Source: CAZCQG01 sp964500775 (GTDB lineage Bacteria > Campylobacterota > Campylobacteria > Campylobacterales > CAZCQG01). From it: a stretch of 64,000 nt of DNA. Every line of letters starts with the position of its first letter. Positions within the stretch are counted from its first letter, which is position 1. Made by a program: the position numbers and the translations under genes. Positions 59,401 to 61,835 of the stretch are shown here, in pieces. Location: the NCBI GenBank assembly GCA_964500775.1, contig CAZCQG010000001.1, positions 39,189 through 103,188 of the forward strand. The letters are read 5' to 3'. Under the pieces are notes generated by a model that worked only from the letters and a program-made list of their open reading frames with translations, did not search any database and had not been told where the DNA came from.

Positions 59401-59566
59401 CGATCTGGTCTCCGGGTCGTACGTAGACGGCTACGTTTTCCCCTTTGTTCGGGGCTTTGGTCACGACCACTTTTTTGTCTTGGTACTGCAATACTTTTTG
59501 CGAGTCCATCAAGACGTTTGAGGTATCGGGGTTTGTCGGTTTGGGATTGTTGTTTTCACCTGCCAT
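32495..59566 (-). CDS. Giant RTX calcium-binding adhesin (about 9,023 residues)
   Basis: A secreted type I adhesin of some 0.9 MDa (estimate), read as one frame of 27 kb with no stop. The N-terminal part (1 to about 110) has VYVRPGDQIEYQLDGINLE and FVSMALMGYSDNPPGF, which may act as a retention plug; an acidic Pro-rich linker (about 110-250) and a globular part (about 260-450) follow. Residues about 455-7690 hold roughly 70 units of about 103 residues, each with GGxGxDxUx nonapeptides, a DYS strand and an IENxxG segment. Then come non-RTX repeats (about 7860-8600), a last RTX cluster (about 8730-8770) and the C-terminal secretion region ending TLQVVA. ATG 59566 has AGGAAG six bases upstream and sits after a TATAAT; an ATG at 59602 lies upstream of the likely transcript start. 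Confidence 0.95.
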   Translation of the reverse strand: MAGENNNPKPTNPDTSNVLMDSQKVLQYQDKKVVVTKAPNKGENVAVYVRPGDQIEYQLDGINLENLDYRLIAGDIVTKLPNGGLLTFVSMALMGYSDNPPGFVGMGGQKFSLGQILSKIEEINDLPFSSIPAETEIQKEDKVKKIVEESEEIEKVMKIATQLAVQQDVAERDNDNTAKSDFEAPVVELVDESPEEETSAYTSDEPKISPPPPAKAQVEGILPTLTFDIDVQHIEVQESSTGEEVDKTLIVVGGGGITYANDYPGNPALSELQRQTSAEDVDYSTVNNTMYAKSVIYADDSTNFFTDAYTSRLIKLSPSQPQGFGVTLIQISGLPADVEIVGGTSLGGGAWEIKRSTSTTESLLNGFSVNPNNGDINIAIKYKRSLDVDFAMKIEAESKWSIDNYEEADKLTAEPPELTEIAFEKTYGVNVKTVDPNSPLTYRYEAVSAEYPDGFVMATNLNDNIIRTGDIDTTVFGGVTTDTILAQSHNDTLYGGKGDDTIAPGKGNDTVHGGEGSDTVSYATLATSNAGAGVIVDLVGGTASGSGNDTLIAIENVIGSDYRDTITGDISANILSGGKGNDILDGKEGANTLYGELGDDTLLSGAGSNTLDGGAGSDTVDYSAASDGVGVTAKLLSPDAVVLGETWGEATRNGNADRLVNIENIIGTDYADVFSGNSGNNTFDGRAGGDIVDYSIVTGNAIIANLDVGWVTGDGVDTLINIEGIRGTDLVTFGDTIIGAATIDNTIYGLKGNDTIKGVGGTNTLDGGSGSDALYSGTGDDTIIGGDGSGDVDTLSYEDVIAIGDASSVGVTVKLYDTNAQDTGKGGTDTISGIENLIGTAKDDILAGNSEVNTLNGLGGRDTADYSFSHNGIRANLLSGTVDKGNSVADTILNIENIIGTAQNDTFIGNDQNNTFIGNDQNNTFDGGASGDLVDYSSASFGIEVTLDNTGSGTVAIGTDTDTLIGIENIRGSNYSDTIISTDTSSVVNAFYGGIGSDTLGGGSGNDYLLGESGDDKIVAGGGIDFIDGGSSSEILGDTIDFSNVNAKIALTLAEDGAEARSYEDGTATHKIYNIENITASDLDSTLTGNSKNNTLQGGDGDDTLNGGLGTNYLHGGGGVNTVSYSGASSEVTVDLSKTTVQEVYTVGANTVKDTFVNIQNVIGSDNKDIITGSSSDNSIFGGLGADTIIGSGGNDILNGGDGIDVASYASATQNLNIDLGVSGTPVAIGIGFGNDTFISIEGAIGGSGDDVITGTNGSNVLVGNDGDDTLLPNGNNGIDELDVIDGGAGTDFVSFDFGGATGITLDLADSGIQNTGKGRVQISNIENVEGGTGNDKLYGNSSGNVISGLAGDDTLVGRGGNNTLDGGGDTDTADYSAVSGLNGLNVNLNLATQQVQDNGNLGKDTLISIEKIIGTKNSDVVDATRASATQMTFELGAGNDTFIGGNQDNIVYTSRQTESIVDYTVYDNTVFSGTGSDTVYGSSGDDTFIVSASDALGGTGNDTFNGISGINTIDYSLVLDSDANQATGGLNVTLNGANPVSISLAGGNTNTVQNISHIIATANSDTLTGDTFDNILDGSAGNDTIKGTAGTNTLSGGSGNDLITGGSGVDTIFGGLDSDTIYSSTGNDTIYGGDGQDTIDLSLRTGKAYVSLAESRARIDTNNNDDFDVGDENDVIFTVENVVGNSSDNTLYGNSDANILNGGSAGRNSLYGASGNDTLVGSGSGVDIAYYQLASAAITVDMSAADGYQIVNDGDSGKDKLVDIDEVHGSGYGDTFTGSTNDILRGLAGDDVFYSANGTNLYDGGTDSDTFYVTSKDHGQNSFVGGYGTDTVDFSQVTDLGAAVNGVNVTLDGNNQAISTLNGVASHKLFGIENVIGTEKNDLISGDSNNNVLNGFGGHNTLVGGGGDDTLIGGSGSDVASYKNSTSSVYVDMDGTNFQVLDDGLGGRDKLQGIDTVVGSDYADTLKGSNSADDSFVGEDGDDWFIASVGADYYEGGSGSDTVDYSGATTDLNVNITDGTKTIVGYGNQTFLAIDGIVGGSGDDTLTGNTGRNTLKGGSGEDTLLGFGGRDYIDGGADSDFVSFAYTNSAVRLDLSNVNEQQYTDDANDLITMIGIENVAGGGGADTLSGNSSNNTLEGGLGNDTLWGRGGINVLDGGNGAFVDIADYRANTDGIKVDLSLTQDAQYHVYYNGFTAGKDKLVDIEEIWGSTYADTFTGGSGKDTIRGNAGNDTFSGGADNDTFYGEAGDDLFISSFNDGDDTYYGGTTDEIGGDTVDYSGISANTHYVDADLSMGSIEVKLASDGSVVKTDTLQNIENLTGGAGDDTLKGDANKNTLKGGAGDDSIFVSVGGDRLYGEGGDDRFIFEDGVDGTGAAIDGGTASQTNGDTVDYSDLTDGVTLRLMGSSFSAVTLGVEANHHSLRNINNVLGSQGDDKIEGDSGTNILDGGASSNDTVSFENAGAKVVANIGAITTLNSVTYAANQASGTTIGTDTILNFENISSGSGDDTLIGSDIQNKIYGGIGQDLIYGGEGDDKLFGEDGNDILIGGEGHDTIDGGDGVDTVNYSDASSVIATLRGTTNGTGSVTFGATTYTDKLYNMENVIGSSGDDTIQGNDSDNVLDGAGGNNTVSYAQAAAGVSVDLGITVQQNTIGDGLDTLLHFANLTGSNQDDILKGNSASNIIKGGNGDDVIYGIGGANYLYGGLGDDTFIGKTSGSDFMDGEGGSDKVDYSNLTSTHAITVDLGATTTYNDENGVSQSVYAIGINGGDSDYVKNISVFEGSQGDDVFTLTNGAYQFLGGLGDDTFNGTDFTGVSIDGGGHSAGVGDAVNYSNVADKIIITLQEGSDPTTVRVGGDLSNHTIKNVEIITGSNTADDTITGNSGINTVFGGGGDDTLDGGGGVDYLDGGADTSGDTLSFASVAGVTGVSANIGGSAVTIDSTVYAATSALRSGATSTVLHFENIQGSINQDILIGSDTANVIRGGDGNDTIYGGRGNDYLYGDAGADKFIMGGFFGSGSDYINHVDGGSGADILDYSRITTGAIGVALDGEEESTITIYSDSARSSALANTYDLVKNIRNVIGTSGNDSIKGDASANELYGGAGNDTIEGGAGDDKLYGGDGDDVFVSTGGNNTIDGGANTVGIGDWVYYNTKLVALDLNMKDVDGSGYTVAEFGLESDKLINIENIRGTIQADKIGGNDLDNTLDAFMGDGNTLIGSGGDDHLLGSSNGSDIFKAGILQANGTLIDGDDGSDTIDGVGGSGNTVDYSAYAVNRTIEADLTTSSVTKKLSGTTFGSDTLANIQNITGGAGADTITGNANSNVLKGGGGADIIKGSAGTNELYGEAGDDTLFSGSGNDIIDGGTGVNTINFADASSGIRVDLRDTAQQVVGGGMGSDTISNIQNVIGSDSDDSIIGSDVANTIIGGEGDDKFVATNGADTYYGGTFDGTTHTLQAGEYNRVDYANVAKVYVDLSDTTTDVNGNVYAQALKSNSFLDDGFAANLESTDNLYGIINLKGSGSFDTLIGDAQGNKLEGMAGDDRIEGKGGADVLDGGSGDDVFIATDIGDGNDQIIGGDGIDTIDYSAITNSTYHLEANLGSGTATLKNGATTQQSDTVSTVENVIGSAGDDIIIGSAGDNILKGESGADTLKGSAGTNSLYGGDDNDVMFSGSGSDYMDGEGGVDTVNYSEAIAAVNVDLGIETAQNVGGGMGSDTLVSIENVVGSNFDDTFKSHFTRNNSFNGNTYDDKGDTVDYSSLTVDDATQDFVRIDLAGNGLVIQNTITTATDAYVNIQNITGTDGNDTIYGDGGVNTLKGGAGDDTLMGRGGNDYLDGGSGSNTVSYTYALGGVEVDFKIGLGYVNASDQDTLVSIQNAIGGSGNDIFKMATGAIANTIDGNGGSGNLVSYEYYTAGVTLDLGLSTAQEVVAGDFDTLSNIQNAKGGDGDDSFKTNFAVSNQFDGNGGNNTMDYSNAAANQNITVTLDGANYRTVSITNAQNDSIKNIQNIFGGAGADNLTGDGNSNILKGGAGADIIAGTAGLNSLYGEAGADVITAGTGNDFVDGGADDDVIYANAGANSIFGGSGVDTIFSGSGDDTIYGGTDSVVGAEADWVSFQNALASVTVNLNSATGGTFAGATGYAQSAATGLDSFFGIENIIGSANSDNITLDDTTINTVYGGGGSDTIQAATASYTGGNTIDGFGVAGIENGSDSDTMDYSALTDNTEHLSVDLNTLDGNGFATVDFSDGAKSDDKLKSIENVTGTAGNDTLLGKDGANNTLIGGAGSDFLMGRSGDNYLDGGSGSSGNFVSYQYVGAANSVIVDLTNQSANVVGSGYNDAIRNIQNAIGGAGADTLKGSGASNILVGGAGSDKFVMMGDNSDTVYGGSVTFDGSGAIDSHTDSEQDTIDYSNYGNKVLINLTTQSAQVDLLNNTFASGTKDDTLYGIDNVIASAQQDTVYGGSGINTIYAGLGNDSIFTGSGADTIYGQGGDDVVFMQSVANAASNLVDGGDGFDTVDYSGLAERVVINMQGVTDVNVQVGNTANHHVITSIENITGTAQNDTITGSEGINTFVGLDGVDSIYGISGNNVIYGGTQVRNSASSDGDLLVGGTANDTIFGAAGADDISGGLGNDTIYGGGGADILKAGIGQDTLYGEAGNDTLVFEAADNMTNFVYGGDETTDSGALDMVDYRLAIKGLTVDLGGKSGIQPADESTYDANVVGTYNYNGFAYSADQGFNLLYGIEQARGSDLEGDTIRGSQADNSIWGHGGDDTLYGVSGDNYLDGGIDDDLLFAGLGSDVMVGDSGDDVFKTYYDGLGADEAAKFGAANTIYGGTWDGVSAGASGNDTVDYGAIIDSTYNIFADLSTSANNVAFRTGTATTHKSDSVLYVNNIIGTAGNDTFRGNANANVLNGSAGNNTALYTFAALTAGIVADLQAGTTTKVVASGTLTDTLINIQNLVGSDFDDSFVTKINEANIIDGGTEGIGGDTIDYSTNGATKIILDLDVAHTTDVYGVGAINDGTYASVYIGDGTVVDKIKNIENIKGSAGADTIYGNSADNTIYGMGGADTIYGIAGENYIDGGAGNDLIYGGSGADTLIGGTGDDTFRGESASGFAGDSIDGGNETDGVSITGRGSDTLDYSLVDTTGFTKGVELTLNDTVSTTVTIDSGNSHTVVNIENVIGTAHNDSLVGDSGNNTLVGEAGIDTIRGTSGNNVIYGDKVDGSEANAVANNDVIFAGSGDDKIYAGGGLDTIHTALGSDTIYGGAGDDLIYGGVGSNKIYGGNYIVATQSHTDSGNDTVSYENIAGSGVIARLNSNLAIVSVTGNADVLFGIENVTGTVMADEIVGNINEANILIGGAGNDTINGLSGNNNLQGGDDKDTIISGSGDNIIDGGEGGVDSDTVDYSYLTGADFGDDTDNALYYKNGQYYNGVKVDLTDTNAQRIHVNYGSDTISNVENVIGSTKNDYIVGTNDNNILDGKGGNDYFFLGQGQDTILGDAGEDTIAFSDVGRNGTTIGGVEVDLSKNQTYGSPDSYRVIDDGFGNQKYLDSVENVIGTSYADTLYGNSDANKLYGGSGADTLKGGLGADLLDGGGDEDWAYFDDIAVSGTTIVLDTNGISGDGSAGTSNITGYTTTLLGIEHVKTTALADIITGDHNDNSILSGGGNDTIYSSQGSDYVDGGEGADTVDFAVAGISTGAVINLNATQVLGDDTTWAVQNDGFGNKELAYNIENIQGTSYADYIIGNAQNNTIWGGVGNDTMYGISGNNILAGGEGSDTFRGGVGDNVIYGETYVTLGGAGTETDTGSRDLIDFSDSGISVALNLSATNSIAYTNESTLTLDALTSIGYGKNTLYNIEDALGGSGADTLVGSSSVANILDGGGNNDILFGLGGSGNILVGGTGDDTMLGSLNGDMIYGGTVTYNGTRSGVSAHSGSGSDWVDYSHITDTKAVSIDLRTSNPAAGVIPVAYAKAEVIGTPASFDALIGISNAKGTLNDDTLRGSDDFAVTNSLLGYKGDDSFVVSKGADYIDGGDGFNTMDYSGVDFGDGGNAVVVDLGLSKALDNGYQNGGAVEDTLLNIQKVIGTTGNDQIYGSSYANVFVGGAGDDTIDGREGKDTIEGTSGNNKLLGGAGDDTIYGGSGNDTLDGGADNDILDGSLGGNNTFIGSAGDDTMSGGAGMDTLYYATSESGITVTLKPSGTDGTITSTTDGTDTLKTHFERLIATNYKDVIDLRLAQAGSTILGYGGNDTLYSSELYNDTIYGGDGNDIFYANGGSNVYYGGNATLDGSGNITGYSASGTDTLNYSIAAQSINVDLSSNSASANGFGGTDAIYNIANVTGSNQSDILKGNAGVNTLKAGSGDDWIVATAGNDAIEGGNHTQTDDSQGSASVKEGGGDWLSFEEIANGLDATMSANSITFGGYTPHIVEIENLFGTNQDDILRGDSSNNTLHGNSGDDAIYGTAGANFLIGGEGDDTLYTGSGLDKYDGGDVSIGSFYTATANHGTNTISFYYAPKGVSVDLGYDNGDGSYGRVLNDGYDNVETYVRNIDNITGSLNYNDTLRGNAENNLISGLGGHDAIYGIGGENTLLGGTGNDTITTATTKGGGDRGDLVLGGQGIDTLLGSFNSDLLIGGEYVNDNGSMVYEDLEGDWVSYSAYNSGHTYGINVDLSTITTLSFVGADSDRSQYDGDYSQVIQLDNTGAEIVAEYDYLMGIENIQGSDLIDTLKGSDGDNTILAGAGDDTIFLDASGVDYIDGEGGSNWLSLEDNYRGTIDLRSGYNIAGTTNGSTTVLNIQNILGRSASARSETVWGRSDSSYGETFIMFDGADTVLGAQGNDLYDMGDGNDRAYSNYGSDTLIGGGGADWIDHYGNYGSSTGAKIIFTAITAADYNSLATGQAALTIANQALEVVSLDIDLQGIGSIADGAHNFYKTTDGRGYTDYMYRTATDTPDFENYRLGNGADILSGSSLSESIIGMGGYDTIWGGAGNDVIEGGDGRDTLFGVSGNNSLWGGNDNDLLIGGTGNDRLEGDSGDDLIYAKAGNNNINGGANDDTIYAGSGVDAIDGGSGTDTLRFDGGSQRVVVNLGGDVLSFDGGSTLATNSFISSYGNTGTVVGVENVDGTIYNDTIRGNDSKNIINSGTGDDYIFASYGVDEIDGGSNTNGDWVDYSLVGSLVQGTGESFNGVSVNLGGGPGAIGARFTYNTGSGDVTNSQVFVDIENIVGTSNDDVLVGNASVNTLKGGGGDDEVYGISGNNKLYGEAGNDTIFSGSGSDLIDGGANSDTVDYTDKHNSSNVRVNLSGSNQTLSGTTTATMSGATSGMIDTLVAIENVTTGAGNDTIWGSASANVINSGAGNDTLFATGGNNNTLYAGSAADVVTGGSGVDTIFGEDGDDSIVASGGADIINGGADSDTVDYSTSSTGINLTLLNDGATVSVSHNIGGAASDSLSNVEGIKGSLSASNSLVGNNLNNSLIGGNSTDILKGVSGDNYLNGGSGNDTIFAGSGNDTIIGGSDVDWLDYTAIGANVNVSLRSGSASYGSSDTISQIEHLKMGNGTNIIEGDSGANSLVGGSGTDTLSYSGAASGITLNVTSAGAGSASGDGADVFSNIENYTLSNSGDTLNLSGVYGSTLNAGNGTDTANYGSALAGLTVTVNNGTTSATVNDGTHTDTLQNVEKIIGGDGNDTFIVSDVTNVDTLDGDGGINTLQLSGDIDLSSVVLLNFDSITVADGDTLTVNAQDLSDKTLSITLNGSGSLVIVSDSSSHNFSNLSVTKGTGNVTLDVNINKDISGANINTFIDTFDVASGNTLTLSYAQFNGQSGIGAGTLKLSDGSLTGAQIKSINDASSNAIDLSNVTTISTTTMSDMLEIINNTGAIFTTAPNYAVSISDVSSAANVNTVAGDTSGVVTATIADDAVTATLGAIGNVSAGDSITFTTTDTSVDASDLVDLAAKVDTFGVGTITNITEAYNTANLTTEVLNAEAIKNGVNVQITGGTISAATFDTLAADATIGNITATLDANTAITDATVAALSHVDSADIVTLNSTVVTADATALNDLNALLDTKTYANLTTITEAYNTANLTTEVLNAEAIKNGVNVQITGGTISAATFDTLAADATIGNITATLDANTAITDATVAALSHVDSADIVTLNSTVVTADATALNDLNALLDTKTYANLTTITEDAAEIGASAVEITNALAIKANANVTISGTISAANANTIANATSGVVTATITDDAVTATLGAIGNVSAGDSITFTTTDTSVDASDLVDLAAKVDTFGVGTITNITEAYNTSSVATEVVNALNITGNTETVTISGGAITAANIDSIIDATSGIVTAIATTDTATNINTALSDAGGQVNALTLTVNGAAAASDLNALVGKTSLAITATAITSLAGNAADVKTALASAGITTVTNSSLAVNVSGSTSVADINTINSDSATGVVTASATEQDATTLKTLTTSSTDAIAITMAAASTAAADLISIDSKTATAITATAITELTGNATDVKTALASAGITTVSDHSLAVNVSGSTSVADINTINSDSATGVVTASATEQDATTLKTLTTTNTDAIAITMAAASTAAADLITIETKTSQAIDTTNITALTGSVADVKTVLASAEFTTVTNNSLVVTLSGTTATAADLLTIENDSATGSINAGTLTAISGSLSDLNTLYNSGNFTGLGNENTTITDSGAVTSTDLNDFIGETSGTVSIGSVTINVANGDTLNLSSITTTGTLTINDTNGNENITGTSAADIVNLSGGDDTVNLGAGNDTVNIAHGNIDTNDNITDSSGNDTLNITTSGTIDSAGLIDVSGFETLNLAGGNDDITFDNVSEFNNFISEFTNIVDSGGNDSLSFGGSAVSGDLDFSKLSEFENLNLSSVADNLTISGDEPDAINGLGGDDDFTLNFSNIGNFEIDGGSGSDAVNLSGYNNATVTNALNNAFANMEELNLADAGTFTIDAEAINNWLQGSGGTTFTISGTSNDTLNITTDNANYHLSDDGSTWTYDGTNIGAGTYYVDINNDNTTDLTLQVVA
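33841..34470 (-). repeat. Two diverged 315-bp tandem repeats in the adhesin C-terminal region
   Basis: 33841-34155 and 34156-34470 align at an offset of 315 bases (105 residues). Shared protein text includes NVSGSTSVADINTINSDSATG, VVTASATEQDATTLKTLTT and AITMAAASTAAADLI. There are many silent and a few coding differences, so the duplication is older than the one at 35047. Confidence 0.85.
34722..34896 (-). repeat. 175-bp block repeated at 35685-35859
   Basis: Identical by eye to 35685-35859 at an offset of 963 bases; identity continues with scattered differences for about 30 bases more. It encodes VDASDLVDLAAKVDTFGVG and neighbouring residues, and it flanks the 313-bp duplication on the other side. 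Confidence 0.85.
35047..35359 (-). repeat. 313-bp perfect tandem duplication, copy 1
   Basis: Identical by eye to 35371-35683 at an offset of 324 bases (108 codons). It encodes AEAIKNGVNVQITGG, ISAATFDTLAADATIG and VAALSHVDSADIVTL. The lack of any silent change implies very recent duplication or gene conversion. Confidence 0.92.
35371..35683 (-). repeat. 313-bp perfect tandem duplication, copy 2
   Basis: Second copy of the block at 35047-35359. The next bases differ (GCGGTGTTG here, GCCGTGTTA in copy 1), which marks the edge of identity. Confidence 0.92.
35685..35859 (-). repeat. 175-bp block, second copy
   Basis: Second copy of 34722-34896. It directly abuts the second 313-bp duplicate, so the adhesin gene here is a mosaic of shuffled modules. 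Confidence 0.85.
36500..58198 (-). repeat. RTX module array (about 70 units of about 310 bp)
   Basis: Counting the segment IENxxG and its variants (IQN, VEN, IEG) by hand gives about 70 units. Each unit has a conserved order: NxLxGGxGDDTL nonapeptides, DGGxGSDTVDYS, a variable strand pair, then GxDTLxNIENVIGSxxxDTI. The nonapeptides bind calcium and fold as beta-rolls in this family. DNA identity between units is mostly low, so these are old repeats. A 30-base tandem copy (FIGNDQNNT twice) lies near 56800-56860. Confidence 0.93.
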
Positions 59567-59604
59567 GAAGTTCTTCCTGCCTTGGTTTAAGAGGTACTTC
59601 ATAC

Positions 59605-59610
59605 ATTATA
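59605..59610 (-). promoter_or_regulatory. Candidate -10 of the giant adhesin gene
   Basis: The minus strand reads TGTGTTATAATG with a perfect TATAAT at 59610-59605, about 40 bases before the chosen ATG at 59566. It is preceded by AT-rich, T-run sequence as is usual in this phylum. An ATG at 59602 would be at or before the expected transcript start. Confidence 0.6.
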
Positions 59611-59703
59611 ACACATTTTGCAAAAATAACAGAAAAATAACACTATTTTTTTAATTAAATTAACAACCGAAGCAAAAGTAAAATTAAATAATATTTTTTG
59701 GTG

Positions 59704-59709
59704 TAGAAT
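59704..59709 (+). promoter_or_regulatory. Candidate -10 of the type I secretion operon
   Basis: TAGAAT at 59704-59709 with T-rich sequence upstream, 30 bases before the TTG start of the ATPase gene. It shares the 172-base intergenic region with the divergent adhesin promoter. Confidence 0.4.
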
Positions 59710-59738
59710 AGCGACGATATTTGTGAATTGGGGCGCAC

Positions 59739-61835
59739 TTGGAGAATACGGAAAAAAACTATTTACTTGACGCATTTAAATATATGCTCGATTTTTATTA
59801 CGGCGACATCTCTATAGAGACCATCCTTAGTCTCGATGCCGTAAAAGACGGGGGGTTCGATGAAGATTCGATCGCTTTGGTATGCGAACAGATAGGTTTG
59901 ATTTCTCTCCAAAAAGATATATCCGCGATTGATATTGCAAAACACTTTCTCCCCTGCATCATCTTTGATGAAAATAATACCCCGCTTATTTACAAAAAGA
60001 ATATTGCCAATAAAAAGATCGAACTGTATGACGCGACCGAAAAAAAAGTCTTGGATGTCGAGTACGATAGCCTCAAAAAATTCAACAGAACATTACTCAT
60101 CTTCCGCGAACAGGAAAAAAGGGACATTGCCGACGTAAAGGCGAATAACGAGTGGTTTTGGGAGCCCGTGAAATCGTTTTGGCGCTCATACGTCGAGATC
60201 GGTTTGCTCACTTTTTTTATCAACTTATTTGCGATTCTGACACCTTTGTTTACGATGATAGTCTACGATCGGGTCGTCCCGAATCAAGCGTATGAAACCC
60301 TTTTTGTCTTAAGTATAGGATTGGTTATTTTTCTTATTTTTGAACTAATATTTAAGAGTATCAGGAATCACATCATCGACAAAACGGCAAAAAAACTCTC
60401 GCTCTATTTGGAAGAGGATTTGATGAAACGAGTCATAGGGCTCCAGTCGCAGTTTGATACGATGATGACGGGAACCAAGGCGAATCTCTTTAGAGAGCTT
60501 GCGGTGGTGCGCGATTTTTTTGCTACAAAATCGTTGGTGCAAATCATCGATTTTCCCTTTTTTATTTTTGCACTTATCGCTATATATGCTATCTCCCCTG
60601 CCGTAGCCGTCGTACCGCTGTTTATCGCCGTTGTCGTCATCCTTTTAAATATCGCGCTGCAAGCCCCCATCGCAAAACTTAGCAAACGGCACTTGGAAAA
60701 TATGCAATCCAAGCATAACTTTCTAGTCGAGGCGATTCAGGGGAGTGACATCATTAAACTCTCCAACGCCACCCCTTCGAGATTGTACAACTGGAGAAGC
60801 CTCATCGCCTATGCCGAAAACGTCCAAATGAAGATACAGACCGTAAACGCTTTCGCACTCAATAGCTCACAAACACTCATCCAATTCACCACTATCCTTA
60901 CGATAATCGTCGGCGTATACCAAATCGCAGACAAAGAGCTTAGCGTAGGGGGATTGATCGCTATTACGATATTAGCGGGCAGAGCGATGGTTCCCGTTAT
61001 TAGTTTATCGACGATGATTATTAAATTTAAAGAGATTAAAGATTCGCTCTACAATCTCAAGGATTTTTGGCATCTCCCCCTTGAGACGCAAAAAAATATC
61101 GAAATAGGACTGGGTGAACTCAAAGGGGAGATGGAGTTTAAAAACGTCTCCTATTTCTACAAAAATGCGAAATACCCGTCGCTAGATAACATCACCTTTA
61201 AAATCAATCCTTGCGAAAAAATAGGAATCATCGGACAAACCGGGTCGGGGAAATCGACGATTTTAAAGCTCATCACCGGACTACTCCACCCCTCAAGCGG
61301 AAGTATCTTTATCGACAACCACGACATCTCGACGCTCCACCCCATTGAGCTAAGGCAAAATATCGGGGTGATGACGCAAGAGCCGTTTTTATTCAACGGT
61401 ACGCTCAAAGAGAATATCGAACTCTCAAAGCCCATCAGCAAAGAGCGAATGATGGAGCTAATCATGCTCACGGGACTAGAAGATCTCGTAAAAAAAAGCG
61501 GACAAGGGGATGGGCTCATCGTCGGAGAGCGGGGTGCAAATCTTAGCGTAGGACAGCGACACCTAGTGGGGCTCGCGAGAGCTATCGCAAACAACCCCAA
61601 TATCCTCATACTCGATGAACCTACAACCGGTCTTGACGTGGGTCTAGAAAGGAAGTTAATGGATAGTCTCAAAAATATTATCGCCGACAAAACACTTATA
61701 CTCATCACCCATAGATTTGCCGCATTGGAACTCGTCGATAGAATCATCGTGATGAATAACGGAAAAATAGTGGCGGACGGTCCTAGGGATGCCGTCCTCA
61801 ATGCACTTAAGAATCAGACTCAGGGGCGCAAATGA
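59739..61835 (+). CDS. Type I secretion ABC transporter (LapB/HlyB-like)
   Basis: A 698-residue inner-membrane permease/ATPase for the giant adhesin. An N-terminal C39-like domain (about 5-125) lacks a visible catalytic Cys in the usual place, as in RTX transporters. Membrane helices follow (about 145-420), then the ATPase: Walker A GQTGSGKST, the Q-loop MTQEPFLF, signature LSVGQRHLVGLARA, Walker B ILILDEPTTGLD and the H-loop LITHRF. The start is TTG at 59739 with a G-rich patch upstream; an ATG at 59784 would cut into the C39-like domain. It is divergent from the adhesin and overlaps the next gene by four bases. Confidence 0.95.
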   Translation: MENTEKNYLLDAFKYMLDFYYGDISIETILSLDAVKDGGFDEDSIALVCEQIGLISLQKDISAIDIAKHFLPCIIFDENNTPLIYKKNIANKKIELYDATEKKVLDVEYDSLKKFNRTLLIFREQEKRDIADVKANNEWFWEPVKSFWRSYVEIGLLTFFINLFAILTPLFTMIVYDRVVPNQAYETLFVLSIGLVIFLIFELIFKSIRNHIIDKTAKKLSLYLEEDLMKRVIGLQSQFDTMMTGTKANLFRELAVVRDFFATKSLVQIIDFPFFIFALIAIYAISPAVAVVPLFIAVVVILLNIALQAPIAKLSKRHLENMQSKHNFLVEAIQGSDIIKLSNATPSRLYNWRSLIAYAENVQMKIQTVNAFALNSSQTLIQFTTILTIIVGVYQIADKELSVGGLIAITILAGRAMVPVISLSTMIIKFKEIKDSLYNLKDFWHLPLETQKNIEIGLGELKGEMEFKNVSYFYKNAKYPSLDNITFKINPCEKIGIIGQTGSGKSTILKLITGLLHPSSGSIFIDNHDISTLHPIELRQNIGVMTQEPFLFNGTLKENIELSKPISKERMMELIMLTGLEDLVKKSGQGDGLIVGERGANLSVGQRHLVGLARAIANNPNILILDEPTTGLDVGLERKLMDSLKNIIADKTLILITHRFAALELVDRIIVMNNGKIVADGPRDAVLNALKNQTQGRK

